This document shows positions 1 to 9,871 of a stretch of 64,000 bases of DNA, one piece after another. Below the pieces are notes generated by a model. The model worked only from the letters and a program-made list of their open reading frames with translations, had not been told where the DNA came from and ran no database searches. Within the stretch, counting starts at the first letter, position 1. Every line of letters starts with the position of its first letter. Position numbers and translations under genes: made by a program. This stretch comes from Candidatus Hydrogenedentota bacterium (GTDB lineage Bacteria > Hydrogenedentota > Hydrogenedentia > Hydrogenedentales > Hydrogenedentaceae), in NCBI GenBank assembly GCA_026415215.1, contig JAOAHN010000084.1:50270-114269 (forward strand), written 5' to 3'.

Positions 1-92
1 TGTATGCTTGGTTCATTTTAATATCCTTCATTAGTTTTTAGATTTGAGAAGAGAAATATTTTGAAAATAATAATAAATTTTATTGCTACAAT

Positions 93-122
93 TTGACAAA
101 TCAAAAATATTTGTTTTAATAT
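93..122 (+). promoter_or_regulatory. Putative sigma-70 promoter upstream of acyl-CoA-binding protein
   Basis: TTGACA (93-98), 18 nt spacer, TAATAT (117-122). Confidence 0.45.
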
Positions 123-173
123 CTTATTGTATACTTAATGGTAAGTAAAACTCGAAACTTAGGAGAATCAAAT

Positions 174-449
174 ATGTCAGAGGACTTAAAAGCAAAATTT
201 GAAAGGGCAGCGAAAGAAGTAACTCAGCTTTCTGAAGCTCCGGATAATCAAACCAAATTGAGGCTCTATGCTCTTTACAAGCAGGCTACTGAAGGCGATT
301 GTGCAGGACCTCGACCAGGTCTGTTCGACATGGTAGGTAAGGTTAAGTATGATGCTTGGAAAGCCCTCGAGGGCACACCTAAAGAACAAGCGATGCAGAT
401 GTATATTGACTTAGTAGAGGAGTTAAAAGCGAAAGACTCCCAAAAATAA
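174..449 (+). CDS. Acyl-CoA-binding protein (ACBP family)
   Basis: ACBP-like protein (KLRLYALYKQATEGDCAGPRPGLFDMVGKVKYDAWKAL); ATG at 174 preceded by AGGAG, better than the upstream ATG at 138. Confidence 0.9.
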   Translation: MSEDLKAKFERAAKEVTQLSEAPDNQTKLRLYALYKQATEGDCAGPRPGLFDMVGKVKYDAWKALEGTPKEQAMQMYIDLVEELKAKDSQK

Positions 450-493
450 TGTACTTAATGTTAATTTTGAATTTTTGCTATACTGAATAAAGA

Positions 494-535
494 AGCCCGC
501 TTTCAAAGGTATGAAAGCGGGCTAATATTATTTTT
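494..535. terminator. Bidirectional rho-independent terminator between convergent genes
   Basis: Perfect 12-bp inverted repeat agcccgctttca / tgaaagcgggct with 6-nt loop, flanked by AT-rich tract. Confidence 0.85.
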
Positions 536-547
536 GCAAAGAGAGGA

Positions 548-3346
548 TTATTTCTTTGATTTTTTAGAAGCGGTTTTGGATTTGGCTGAGAATTTTGGAC
601 GAGGATTCTCAATTGCAGCTTGAGATGCTGCGAATTTTGCGATAGGCACTCTATATGGGCTACAGCTTACATAGTCGAGTCCTATTTTGTGACAGAATTT
701 TACAGACGAAGGCTCGCCTCCAAGTTCACCCCAAATACCACACTTAAGAGTTGGACGAGTAGCTCTGCCTTTTTCAACCGCCATCTTAACAAGTTGTCCA
801 ACGCCCTCTTGGTCTAATACCTCGAATGGGTCATGAGGTAAGATCTTGTTCTCAAGGTAGTAAGGTAAAAAGCTTCCAACATCGTCTCTCGAGAAGCCAT
901 AGGTCATCTGGGTGAGGTCGTTTGTTCCGAAGCTAAAGAACTCTGCTGTCTCTGCAATTTGGTCTCCAGTTAGAGCGGCACGTGGCACTTCTATCATTGT
1001 GCCCACAAGGTAATTTATTTTTACCTTTTCTTGTTCTATTACTTCTTTAGCTACTTTGTGGATTATTTCTACTTGATTGTCAAGTTCAGATTTAGTACCC
1101 ACTAATGGCACCATTATTTCAGGGAGTACTTTCACTTTTTGTTTTATTAAAGTTGCAGCAGCTTCAAAAATTGCTCTTGCTTGCATCTCTGTAATTTCTG
1201 GATATGTTATGCCTAATCTACAGCCTCGATGGCCTAACATTGGATTAAGTTCGTGAAGGTCTTGAACTCGTGCTTTTATTTCTTCTACCTTCACATTGCA
1301 TAGTTTTGCAAGTTTTTCCAGCTCGTCTTGATCTTCGAGTAAAGTTCCCACGAATTCATGTAAAGGTGGGTCTAATAACCTTATAGTTACAGGTTTGCCT
1401 TTCATAACTTTGAATATAGCGATGAAATCTTCTTTTTGGAAAGGTAAGAGTTTCATTACTGCTTTTCTGCGTTCTTCCTTATTCTTAGCAAGTATCATCT
1501 CTCTCATGTGGATAATTCTTTCAGGTTGGAAGAACATGTGTTCAGTTCTCGCTAATCCGATTCCTTCTGCACCAAACTCCAAGGCTTTTGCTGCATCTTC
1601 GGGTCTTTCTGCATTGGTTCGCACACCTATTTGACGGAACTCTTCAGCCCACTTTGTAATTGTAATAAACCACTTGTTCTTCAATGGGTCTGGCGGTATA
1701 ACTGGCAGTTGTCCTAAATATACTTTTCCTTCTGTCCCGTTTAGAGATACCCAGTCGCCTTCGCGTATCACGATAATCTCCTCACTCCCGTCAGGATTTT
1801 GTTTAGCGACCCGGGCTTCTTTCTTCTCAAAATCGATTTGAAGAGCTTTACATCCCACTATGCAACATTTACCCCAGCCCCTTGCTACCAAAGCGGCATG
1901 AGATGTCATTCCTCCTACTGCAGTGAGTATTGCCTCTGCTACATGCATACCGTGAACATCCTCGGGAGAAGTTTCATCTCTTACGAGGATTACTTTTTTA
2001 CCTTCCTTTGCCCATGCTTCCGCATCATCTGCGGTGAATACAACCTGTCCTACTGCTCCTCCCGGTCCCGCGGGCAAGCCTGAGGCAATAGGTTTTGCCT
2101 TTTGTTCTTCTTTGGGATCGAGCATTGGATGAAGAAATTCATCTAATTGGGATGGCTTTACTCTTAAGATAGCAGTTTTCTTATCGATAAGTCTTTCTTT
2201 TAACATCTCTACTGCGATACGGACTGCGGCAATTCCTGTTCTTTTGCCCGTCCGAGTTTGTAGCATGTAGAGTTTGCCCTCCTCAATAGTGAATTCAATA
2301 TCTTGCATGTCTCTGAAATGCTTTTCTAATTTGTTTCTGATAGATACTAACTCTTTATATACTTGGGGCATGTATTCTTCAAGAGAGGGTAGGTTTTTGT
2401 TGTCTTCATTTTTAGAGTATTTGTTTAGCGGGAAAGGAGTTCTAATTCCAGCTACTACATCTTCTCCCTGAGCGTTGATTAACCACTCTCCGTAAAATAC
2501 ATTTTCGCCCGTACTGGGATTTCTCGTGAAGGCAACTCCTGTAGCGGAATGCTCGCCCATGTTTCCAAATACCATGGCTTGCACATTTACTGCGGTACCC
2601 CAATCATCAGGGATTTTTTCTATCCGGCGGTAAGAAACTGCTCTCTTGCCATTCCATGATTGAAAGACTGCTTTAATAGCGCCCCATAGTTGCTCATTAG
2701 GGTCATCGGGAAATTGTTTCCCCAAGTTTTCTCTGACTATTTCCTTAAATAGTTCACAAAGTTTCTTAAGGTCCTCAGCATCAAGTTCGGTATCATACTT
2801 AACACCTTTAGACTTTTTCATTTCATCCATGGCTTTTTCGAGTTTTTTGCGGATGCCATCTTCTTCTTTTGGTGGTTCTATACCTGCCGCTTTTTCCATA
2901 ACTACATCTGAATACATCATTATTAATCTGCGGTAGGAATCATATACGAACCGTTCATTTTTAGTTTTTTCAATGAGTCCAGGTATAGTCTTTGAGCATA
3001 AACCTACATTAAGTACTGTTTCCATCATCCCTGGCATTGACACTCTTGCACCTGAACGGACTGATACAAGAAGAGGGTTCTGTGGGTCCCCAAATTTTCT
3101 ACCCATTATTTTTTCAACTTTTTGAATTGCCTTGGCTACTTCATCTTTAAGAGTTTCAGGAAGTTTTCCTTTGTTTGCATAATAAATGGTACACATCTCC
3201 GTAGATATGGTGAATCCAGCGGGAACGGGGAAGCCTAAGTTAGCCATCTCCGCAAGATTAGCTCCTTTACCGCCAAGGATTTCTTTCATGCTTGCTCTGC
3301 CTTCCGCTTTGCCAGGAGCAAATAAATATACATACTTTTTACTCAT
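548..3346 (-). CDS. ppdK: Pyruvate, phosphate dikinase
   Basis: 932 aa; full-length PPDK with GGKGANLAEM, GGMTSHAALVARGWGKCCIVG and C-terminal PEP-utilising domain. Confidence 0.97.
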   Translation of the reverse strand: MSKKYVYLFAPGKAEGRASMKEILGGKGANLAEMANLGFPVPAGFTISTEMCTIYYANKGKLPETLKDEVAKAIQKVEKIMGRKFGDPQNPLLVSVRSGARVSMPGMMETVLNVGLCSKTIPGLIEKTKNERFVYDSYRRLIMMYSDVVMEKAAGIEPPKEEDGIRKKLEKAMDEMKKSKGVKYDTELDAEDLKKLCELFKEIVRENLGKQFPDDPNEQLWGAIKAVFQSWNGKRAVSYRRIEKIPDDWGTAVNVQAMVFGNMGEHSATGVAFTRNPSTGENVFYGEWLINAQGEDVVAGIRTPFPLNKYSKNEDNKNLPSLEEYMPQVYKELVSIRNKLEKHFRDMQDIEFTIEEGKLYMLQTRTGKRTGIAAVRIAVEMLKERLIDKKTAILRVKPSQLDEFLHPMLDPKEEQKAKPIASGLPAGPGGAVGQVVFTADDAEAWAKEGKKVILVRDETSPEDVHGMHVAEAILTAVGGMTSHAALVARGWGKCCIVGCKALQIDFEKKEARVAKQNPDGSEEIIVIREGDWVSLNGTEGKVYLGQLPVIPPDPLKNKWFITITKWAEEFRQIGVRTNAERPEDAAKALEFGAEGIGLARTEHMFFQPERIIHMREMILAKNKEERRKAVMKLLPFQKEDFIAIFKVMKGKPVTIRLLDPPLHEFVGTLLEDQDELEKLAKLCNVKVEEIKARVQDLHELNPMLGHRGCRLGITYPEITEMQARAIFEAAATLIKQKVKVLPEIMVPLVGTKSELDNQVEIIHKVAKEVIEQEKVKINYLVGTMIEVPRAALTGDQIAETAEFFSFGTNDLTQMTYGFSRDDVGSFLPYYLENKILPHDPFEVLDQEGVGQLVKMAVEKGRATRPTLKCGIWGELGGEPSSVKFCHKIGLDYVSCSPYRVPIAKFAASQAAIENPRPKFSAKSKTASKKSKK

Positions 3347-3519
3347 AACTGTAATTCTCCTAAATGAGTTTATTATTGTTATTTATTGAATTTATATTTT
3401 TTATAGATTGATGAAACCCCCTCTGTAGGTTAAAGAGTAGGGAATTAGTATGGTATTATATTCAATCAGTTCTAACTTTATCAAGTAATATTTACTTAAA
3501 AATTAAAGGGGAATTAAAA

Positions 3520-4971
3520 TTGTCCTTATTGAGAAATATTTATACTAATAGAGCGGTTAGATTTGTTTCTGTTTTTATATTTGTAGTGGTCTCTTTGTTA
3601 ACTGCATATAGGTATCTGATGAACACGTATCTTAATGATGTATATCTGTATTCACTTGCGAAATCCACTGCGTGGGTATTGTCAATAATCGGTGATAAAG
3701 TGGAATTGGAAGGGAGCGTTGTGGATAGTCCTAAGGAGGTTCGAGCGTGGCTTTCGGCATGGGCGAGAGGGGCTGATAAACCTAATGAGGACGATTTTAA
3801 GAGAGTGAGCGATAGTCCCCTTACTCCTTGGGAACAGTGGAGCTACCGGTCACAAAGGGCGAGGAAGCATCATCTACAAACAAAGTTAGGTCCTCGCGTG
3901 TCTTTTACTCTTAAATATGGTCTCTATCAAAGAATAAGTTTATTAGAAAACGAAATAGAGAGAGTTAAGGCCTCGAATTTATCAGATGTAGAAAAGGCGA
4001 GCATAATAGCAAAGTATAATACTCAACTTGTTGAGCTACAGAGTAGGTACCAAGAAGTTGTAAAGGATCCTAAAGCCAAATCTGAGGCAATAGGCAAAGT
4101 TTTCCCATTTGTGATAATCTCAGAGTGTGGAGCTGTAGAAATAATGGCTATTTTTCTGGCTGGGGTGATAGCATTTCCCACTACCTTTGGAAGAAAACTT
4201 TTGGGTGCAGTAGTAGGTATTCCACTAATGTATATAGTTAATGTTTTCCGACTTTCATTTTTAGGAGTGGTTGGTGCTCTTACTGCTGGAGGGATGTGGT
4301 TTGAGTTTTTACATTACTATGTGTGGCAAGCGGTCTACATTGTGTTTGTAGTAGCGGTATGGTTAGCATGGATTGAGTTTATAGTTTTCGGAGTGACAGA
4401 GGAAGGTAGTGTGTGGGAAAGAGTGAAGAAGTTTTTCTCATCAAGAGCAGTTATGCCACTTTTTCGGACGGTTTGGTTTTGTGTTAAATTTTTAATTGTG
4501 GTGATTCCTCTTGTTTGTTTGTGGTGGAGTTTGATCCCAGTATACGGGTGGCTATTAGTTCAGATTTCAGGTTGGATATTAAAATATGTTATGAGTGTAC
4601 CGATTTTAGCAGGGGGAATTAGAAGTGAGGGTTTTCTCAATACTGCCTCTACAATTTACTTTGTAATTGAGGGGTATGAATTTGAAAAGGCGTCTCCAAT
4701 TGCGCTTCTGGTAACTAATTTACCGCCTTTTATATCTTTAATGTTCATTACTAAGATGAAGTTAAGAACCAAATTAATAAGAAGCTTGATTGGTACTGGA
4801 ATTATAACATTGGGACACATTTTATTTATAGTGATAGTTCTAAAATATCAAGAGGTGCTGAAGGAATATAGTGAACTTCCTATTGCGGTTATACAGTTCT
4901 ATTTGACAATGCCTTTTATGCTTTGGATTACTATGGTTTTTAGAGAACTTTTCCCAGGAAGAAATGTTTAG
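3520..4971 (+). CDS. Exosortase/archaeosortase family-like multi-pass membrane protein
   Basis: TTG start after AGGGG; Cys/Arg/His signature spread over TM segments: SECGAVEIMAIFLAGVIAFP ... NVFRLSFLG ... FEFLHYYVWQ; additional C-terminal membrane domain. Confidence 0.75.
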   Translation: MSLLRNIYTNRAVRFVSVFIFVVVSLLTAYRYLMNTYLNDVYLYSLAKSTAWVLSIIGDKVELEGSVVDSPKEVRAWLSAWARGADKPNEDDFKRVSDSPLTPWEQWSYRSQRARKHHLQTKLGPRVSFTLKYGLYQRISLLENEIERVKASNLSDVEKASIIAKYNTQLVELQSRYQEVVKDPKAKSEAIGKVFPFVIISECGAVEIMAIFLAGVIAFPTTFGRKLLGAVVGIPLMYIVNVFRLSFLGVVGALTAGGMWFEFLHYYVWQAVYIVFVVAVWLAWIEFIVFGVTEEGSVWERVKKFFSSRAVMPLFRTVWFCVKFLIVVIPLVCLWWSLIPVYGWLLVQISGWILKYVMSVPILAGGIRSEGFLNTASTIYFVIEGYEFEKASPIALLVTNLPPFISLMFITKMKLRTKLIRSLIGTGIITLGHILFIVIVLKYQEVLKEYSELPIAVIQFYLTMPFMLWITMVFRELFPGRNV

Positions 4972-5111
4972 GTTGATTGTAAGAGGCCAATGATTATGGA
5001 ATGATTAGTAAGATTACTTGAGCAGGGCAGATGTTTGCTCTTCGAAGTAGGAGAAAGAACTGTGGTATTCTTTACTTTGGTGTTGAAAAATTGTCGGAGG
5101 AGTAAGATTAT

Positions 5112-5417
5112 ATGTCCCAAGAGAAGAAGATAACGATTGAGGAAATTTATCACATAGCAGAATTAGCTAATTTATATCTCACGGAGGAGAAAGCCAAAGC
5201 TCTTGCGGTAGATCTGTCTGAAATTCTTGAATATGTGGAAAAGTTGAAGGAATTGAACACAGATGGTATTGAGCCTATGATGCATGCGGTTCCACTTCAA
5301 AATGTTTTTAGAGAAGATAAAGTAAAAGAGGGCATATTTCGGGAGGATGCCTTTAGATGTGCTCCTTTGCATGATGGGGAATATTTTCTTGTTCCAAGGA
5401 TATTGGAGGTAGATTGA
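5112..5417 (+). CDS. gatC: Asp-tRNA(Asn)/Glu-tRNA(Gln) amidotransferase subunit C
   Basis: 101 aa GatC-like (IAELANLYLTEEKAKALAVDLSEILEYVEKL) directly upstream of gatA. Confidence 0.92.
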   Translation: MSQEKKITIEEIYHIAELANLYLTEEKAKALAVDLSEILEYVEKLKELNTDGIEPMMHAVPLQNVFREDKVKEGIFREDAFRCAPLHDGEYFLVPRILEVD

Positions 5418-5419
5418 AT

Positions 5420-6892
5420 ATGAGTAAAGGTTGGTGGCAGAAATCTGCAAAAGAAATAGTTGAGAGCGTAAAGAAAAAAGAAGTTTCGCCAGTCGAAATA
5501 GTTGAAGATTTTCTTGGAAGACTGTATGAAGTGGATAAGAAATTAGATGCGTTTACTCAAATATGGGAAGGCTATGCTATTCAGAAGGCGAGAGAATTAG
5601 AGGATAAGATAGTTAAGGGGGAAAGTTTAGGCAAGTTAGCCGGAGTGCCTGTTTCTATAAAAGAAGTTATATGTACGAGAGAAGGTTTTACAACTTGTGC
5701 GTCTAAAATCCTTGCAGGGTACAGAAGTCCCTTTGATGCCACGGTTATAGAAAAGATGAGACAAGAAGATGCAGTATTCATTGGCAAGGTTAATATGGAT
5801 GAATTCGCTATGGGTTCTTCAACCGAAAATAGCGGATTGAAGCTTACAAGGAATCCTTGGAATTTGGAATGTGTTCCTGGCGGATCAAGTGGAGGATCTG
5901 CTTCTGCTGTAGCAGGAAGGGAATGTGTTATATCTTTGGGAAGTGATACGGGAGGGTCAATAAGACAACCTGCATCTTTTTGTGGTTGTGTAGGTTTAAA
6001 ACCTACATACGGAAGAGTATCGCGCTATGGTTTAGTTGCTTTTGCCTCTTCTTTGGACCAGATAGGACCTCTTGCGAATAGTGTATATGACTGTGCCTTA
6101 GCATTTGAGGTAATCGCAGGTAAGGATCCAAAAGATTCCACATCTGTGGATTTACCTCTGGGAGATATTTTAATTCAATTAGAGAGTCTAAAAGACTTAG
6201 AGGGGATTAGAGTGGGACTACCCAAGGAATATTTTTCTGGTGGGTTGAATGAAGAAGTAAAAAAGTTGGTTTTTAATGTGGTAGAAGTTCTGAAGAGGCA
6301 GGGATCTGAGGTTGTTGAGATATCTTTACCTCACACTGAATATGCGGTGGCTACTTATTATATTATCTGCACTGCTGAAGCGAGTGCGAATTTGGCAAGG
6401 TTCGATGGGGTGAGATATGGATTTAGACACCCTGAAGTTGAAGATGTGATAGAGATGTATAAGAAATCTAGGAGTGAGGGTTTCGGTCCTGAAGTTCAAA
6501 GAAGGATATTATTGGGCACTTATGTATTATCAAGCGGATATTACGATGCTTATTATTTGAAGGCACAAAAGGTAAGAAGACTTATTACGAAGGACTTTGA
6601 AGAGGCGTTTAAGGTATGTGATATTATAGTTACACCTACATCCCCGACACCTGCTTTCAGGTTCGGAGAAAAAACAAAAAATCCGCTCGAGATGTATCTT
6701 AGTGACATATATACCATCTCTGTTAATTTGTCTGCTTTGCCTGCCATCTCCGTTCCTTGTGGTTTTACAAAAGATGGCTTACCTATTGGAGTGCAATTCA
6801 TAGGCAAACATTTTGACGAGGTTACTTTATTGAAAGTGGCTCATTCATACGAAATAAATAGGGGTTTCAATGTAGGAGTGCCACCTGTATAG
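5420..6892 (+). CDS. gatA: Asp-tRNA(Asn)/Glu-tRNA(Gln) amidotransferase subunit A
   Basis: Amidase signature GGSSGGSASAVAGRECVISLGSDTGGSIRQPASFCG; ORF opens at 5414. Confidence 0.97.
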   Translation: MSKGWWQKSAKEIVESVKKKEVSPVEIVEDFLGRLYEVDKKLDAFTQIWEGYAIQKARELEDKIVKGESLGKLAGVPVSIKEVICTREGFTTCASKILAGYRSPFDATVIEKMRQEDAVFIGKVNMDEFAMGSSTENSGLKLTRNPWNLECVPGGSSGGSASAVAGRECVISLGSDTGGSIRQPASFCGCVGLKPTYGRVSRYGLVAFASSLDQIGPLANSVYDCALAFEVIAGKDPKDSTSVDLPLGDILIQLESLKDLEGIRVGLPKEYFSGGLNEEVKKLVFNVVEVLKRQGSEVVEISLPHTEYAVATYYIICTAEASANLARFDGVRYGFRHPEVEDVIEMYKKSRSEGFGPEVQRRILLGTYVLSSGYYDAYYLKAQKVRRLITKDFEEAFKVCDIIVTPTSPTPAFRFGEKTKNPLEMYLSDIYTISVNLSALPAISVPCGFTKDGLPIGVQFIGKHFDEVTLLKVAHSYEINRGFNVGVPPV

Positions 6893-6914
6893 TAGAATTT
6901 GTGAGGAAGTTAAT

Positions 6915-8348
6915 ATGGAGTATGAAGCTGTAATTGGAATGGAAGTGCATGTTGAGATAAATACTCAATCAAAGGCGTTTTGCTCTTGTAGCACTAATTT
7001 TCATGCAGAACCGAACACACAGGTTTGTCCTGTATGTTTAGGTATGCCGGGAGTCCTACCAGTTCTTAATAAAGAATTTGTAAATAAGGCGATAATGGTA
7101 GGGTTGGCTCTTAATTGTGGAATAGCGGAATGGTCGAAGATGGATAGGAAAAATTACTTCTATCCTGACCTTCCCAAAAATTATCAAATAAGTCAATATG
7201 ATTTGCCCTTGTGTAGAGAAGGTTATTTGGATATAGAAGTTGGTGAAGGAAGTAAGAGGATAAGGATAATAAGGGCTCATTTAGAGGAAGATACAGCGAG
7301 AAATACCCACGGGTTAGGTGGTGGGTATAGTGGAGTGGACTTTAATAGAAGTGGTGTACCACTATTGGAAATTGTCACATATCCTGATTTGAACTCTTCT
7401 GAAGAAGTTTTTGTATTCCTGAATGAGTTGAAACTGCTCCTTGAATATCTCGAAGTTAGTGATTGTAATATGGAAGAAGGTTCGCTTCGTGCTGAAGCAA
7501 ATGTGAGCGTGAGACCGAAAGGTTCCACCAAGCTTGGAGTGAAGACAGAGATTAAAAATGTGGCTTCTTTCAGTGGTGTGGTGAAGGCTATAGATTATGA
7601 AGTTAGGAGACAAATAGAAGTTATTGAATCTGGCGGGGTGGTAGTCCAGGAAACGAGAGGATGGGATCCAGATAGGGGTATTACTTTTTCTCAGAGGCAG
7701 AAGGAGTCTGCACATGATTACAGATATTTTCCGGAACCTGACTTAGTGCCAATAGCAGTTACAGAGGATTGGAAAGCGGAAATCAAAGCGAGAATGCCAG
7801 AATTGCCTCAATTAAGAAGAAAGCGTTTTCAATCTCAGTATGGTTTGTCAGAGTATGATTCAAGAGTACTTACATCCGCGCGGGCTATGGCTGATTATTA
7901 TGAGGATGTAGTGGGGTATGGAATAGATCCGAAGCAAGCGGCGAATTGGGTTCAGGTTGAGCTTCAATCAGTTCTTGCTTATGAAAATATTGGGATTAAA
8001 GACTCTCCTGTTAAGCCCTGTGATTTGGCAGAGCTTATTAGTTTAGTGAGGGATAATATAATAAGTGGTAAAATTGCAAAGGAAGTTTTAAGAAAAATGT
8101 TTGCATACAGAAAGAGGGCTTCGGATATTATAAAAGAAGAGGGTTTGGTCCAAATATCTGATGACGATTACATAAGAGGCATAGTAAAGGATATATTGCA
8201 AACAAATATTAACCAGGTCGAACAATATAAAGCAGGGAAAACAAAAGTATTCGGATTTTTTGTAGGACAGATTATGCAAAGAACGCAGGGAAAGGCCAAT
8301 CCGAAGTTAGTTAATGAAATTTTGAAAGAGGAATTGGAGAAATTATAG
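6915..8348 (+). CDS. gatB: Asp-tRNA(Asn)/Glu-tRNA(Gln) amidotransferase subunit B
   Basis: GatB N-terminus EAVIGMEVHVEINTQSKAFCSC and DRKNYFYPDLPKNYQISQYDLP. Confidence 0.97.
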   Translation: MEYEAVIGMEVHVEINTQSKAFCSCSTNFHAEPNTQVCPVCLGMPGVLPVLNKEFVNKAIMVGLALNCGIAEWSKMDRKNYFYPDLPKNYQISQYDLPLCREGYLDIEVGEGSKRIRIIRAHLEEDTARNTHGLGGGYSGVDFNRSGVPLLEIVTYPDLNSSEEVFVFLNELKLLLEYLEVSDCNMEEGSLRAEANVSVRPKGSTKLGVKTEIKNVASFSGVVKAIDYEVRRQIEVIESGGVVVQETRGWDPDRGITFSQRQKESAHDYRYFPEPDLVPIAVTEDWKAEIKARMPELPQLRRKRFQSQYGLSEYDSRVLTSARAMADYYEDVVGYGIDPKQAANWVQVELQSVLAYENIGIKDSPVKPCDLAELISLVRDNIISGKIAKEVLRKMFAYRKRASDIIKEEGLVQISDDDYIRGIVKDILQTNINQVEQYKAGKTKVFGFFVGQIMQRTQGKANPKLVNEILKEELEKL

Positions 8349-8364
8349 AGAGGAGGTAATCCTT

Positions 8365-8787
8365 GTGAGGAAGAAAGCTTCGGCAGTTAGCCAAACGAGA
8401 AAAAAGAGGAGGAGACTCTCCTCACTGAGTATAGTGAAGACAATAGTAAAAGTAGCTTTCGAAAAGAAGGCTAAGGATATAAAAGCATATAATCTGGAAG
8501 GATTAACCTTAATTGCTGATTGTTTTGTTTTATGTACAGTGATGAGTGAACCTCAGCAAAAAGCCGTGTTTAACGCGGTTTATGAAGAGTTAAAGGAAAA
8601 GGGTATAGTGCCAGTATCCACGGAGGGGGCATTTCAAGATAACTGGATGGTGATGGATTATGGAGCAGTGGTGTTTCATATATTTAGGGCGAAGGCTCGT
8701 GAATATTATGATTTAGATGGTATGTGGGGTGATGCTCCGCTTATAAGTTTGAAATTAGAGGAAGATAAAAGGGAGAATAGTGAGTGA
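8365..8787 (+). CDS. rsfS: Ribosome silencing factor RsfS
   Basis: KKAKDIKAYNLEGLTLIADCFVLCT ... DYGAVVFHIFRAKAREYYDLDGMWGDAP; GTG start. Confidence 0.92.
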   Translation: MRKKASAVSQTRKKRRRLSSLSIVKTIVKVAFEKKAKDIKAYNLEGLTLIADCFVLCTVMSEPQQKAVFNAVYEELKEKGIVPVSTEGAFQDNWMVMDYGAVVFHIFRAKAREYYDLDGMWGDAPLISLKLEEDKRENSE

Positions 8788-8798
8788 GGTGTTAAACT

Positions 8799-9641
8799 AT
8801 GCCAGAAGCTAACTATGTCCCTGATAAATCTCAGTTATATAACTATAAACTTGTGAAAGTTCTCGGTCAGGGAGGAACTGGGACAGTCTACCAGGCTATT
8901 GATACCACTAAAGGTATGGCAGTGGCAATAAAACTTTTCAGAGAGAATTTTTTCCGAAATAGACTTCACTTAATGGATTTAGCCCAAAATGTTAAGAAAT
9001 TTAAGAAAATAAATCATTACCACCTTGTGCAGATATTTGATTTTATAGATGGCGATGAAGGTAAATGTATGGTGATGGAGTTGATAGATGGACCTAATTT
9101 GAAATGGTATTTGGCCAATAGGGCTTGGAATCTGCAAGAACGAGTCAATATTGTTTTGCAAATATGTTTAGGTTTGCAATTCCTCCACGATAATGGTTTT
9201 GTCCACCACGACTTTAAACCCGCAAATGTTTTATTTACGCGGAGGGGCATAGTGAAGATAGTAGATTATTCTTTATTTGGCAATAACTTTATCCTTGAGT
9301 TATTGGATAGAAATATTACTCAGCAAATCACTCCTATGTTTGTTGCGCCAGAAATTATTAGGGGTGAACGCGCTACCCCTAAATCAGACCTATACTCTCT
9401 TGGAATTACCATGTATATAATGTTTACGGAGAAGTTGCCTTTTCCTGTAGATAATTTGCAACAACTCTATTATTGCCATGTTAATGTTATGCCTGAACAT
9501 CCCACTAATGTAAATCAGAAGTGTCCTCTTGCTCTGGGTGATATAATTATGAGACTACTTGCAAAAAAGCCCGAGAACCGATTTAAAGATTGTGATGAGT
9601 TGAGGGTTGCTCTCTCTACAGTTACGAGAAGTAGAATTTAA
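8799..9641 (+). CDS. Small soluble Ser/Thr protein kinase-like protein
   Basis: Glycine-rich loop LGQGGTGTVYQA, VAIK, HHDFKPANVLF, DYS in place of DFG, APE motif; no TM segment. Confidence 0.9.
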   Translation: MPEANYVPDKSQLYNYKLVKVLGQGGTGTVYQAIDTTKGMAVAIKLFRENFFRNRLHLMDLAQNVKKFKKINHYHLVQIFDFIDGDEGKCMVMELIDGPNLKWYLANRAWNLQERVNIVLQICLGLQFLHDNGFVHHDFKPANVLFTRRGIVKIVDYSLFGNNFILELLDRNITQQITPMFVAPEIIRGERATPKSDLYSLGITMYIMFTEKLPFPVDNLQQLYYCHVNVMPEHPTNVNQKCPLALGDIIMRLLAKKPENRFKDCDELRVALSTVTRSRI

Positions 9642-9854
9642 TTAGACGCCTGGGAGGGTTGTTCCTGTGGTGGTTGTTTCTGTTGTTTCGGTGGTTTCTC
9701 CCGTGGGACCTGTAGCTTTCCAAGGGGCTTGTCTTGGAATAAGAAGGAGTCTATCAATTATATCTGAAGTAGCTTGAAGTTTTATCTGAAAATTGCTCAC
9801 TTGAGCTTTAGGGGGAAGATAAGTCATTTTTTTTATGTGTTGTTTCTTATTCAT
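9642..9854 (-). CDS. Small hypothetical protein with Thr/Gly-rich tail
   Basis: 70 aa from ATG at 9854 (MNKKQHIKKM...), preceded by GAGGG; C-terminus GPTGETTETTETTTTGTTLPGV. Confidence 0.5.
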   Translation of the reverse strand: MNKKQHIKKMTYLPPKAQVSNFQIKLQATSDIIDRLLLIPRQAPWKATGPTGETTETTETTTTGTTLPGV

Positions 9855-9871
9855 GGTATATACCCTCATTA

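Noticed and set aside
7056-7715. Minus-strand ORFs (74, 84 and 117 aa) inside gatB
   Set aside because: Antisense to a fully conserved GatB; low-complexity shadow ORFs without Shine-Dalgarno support.
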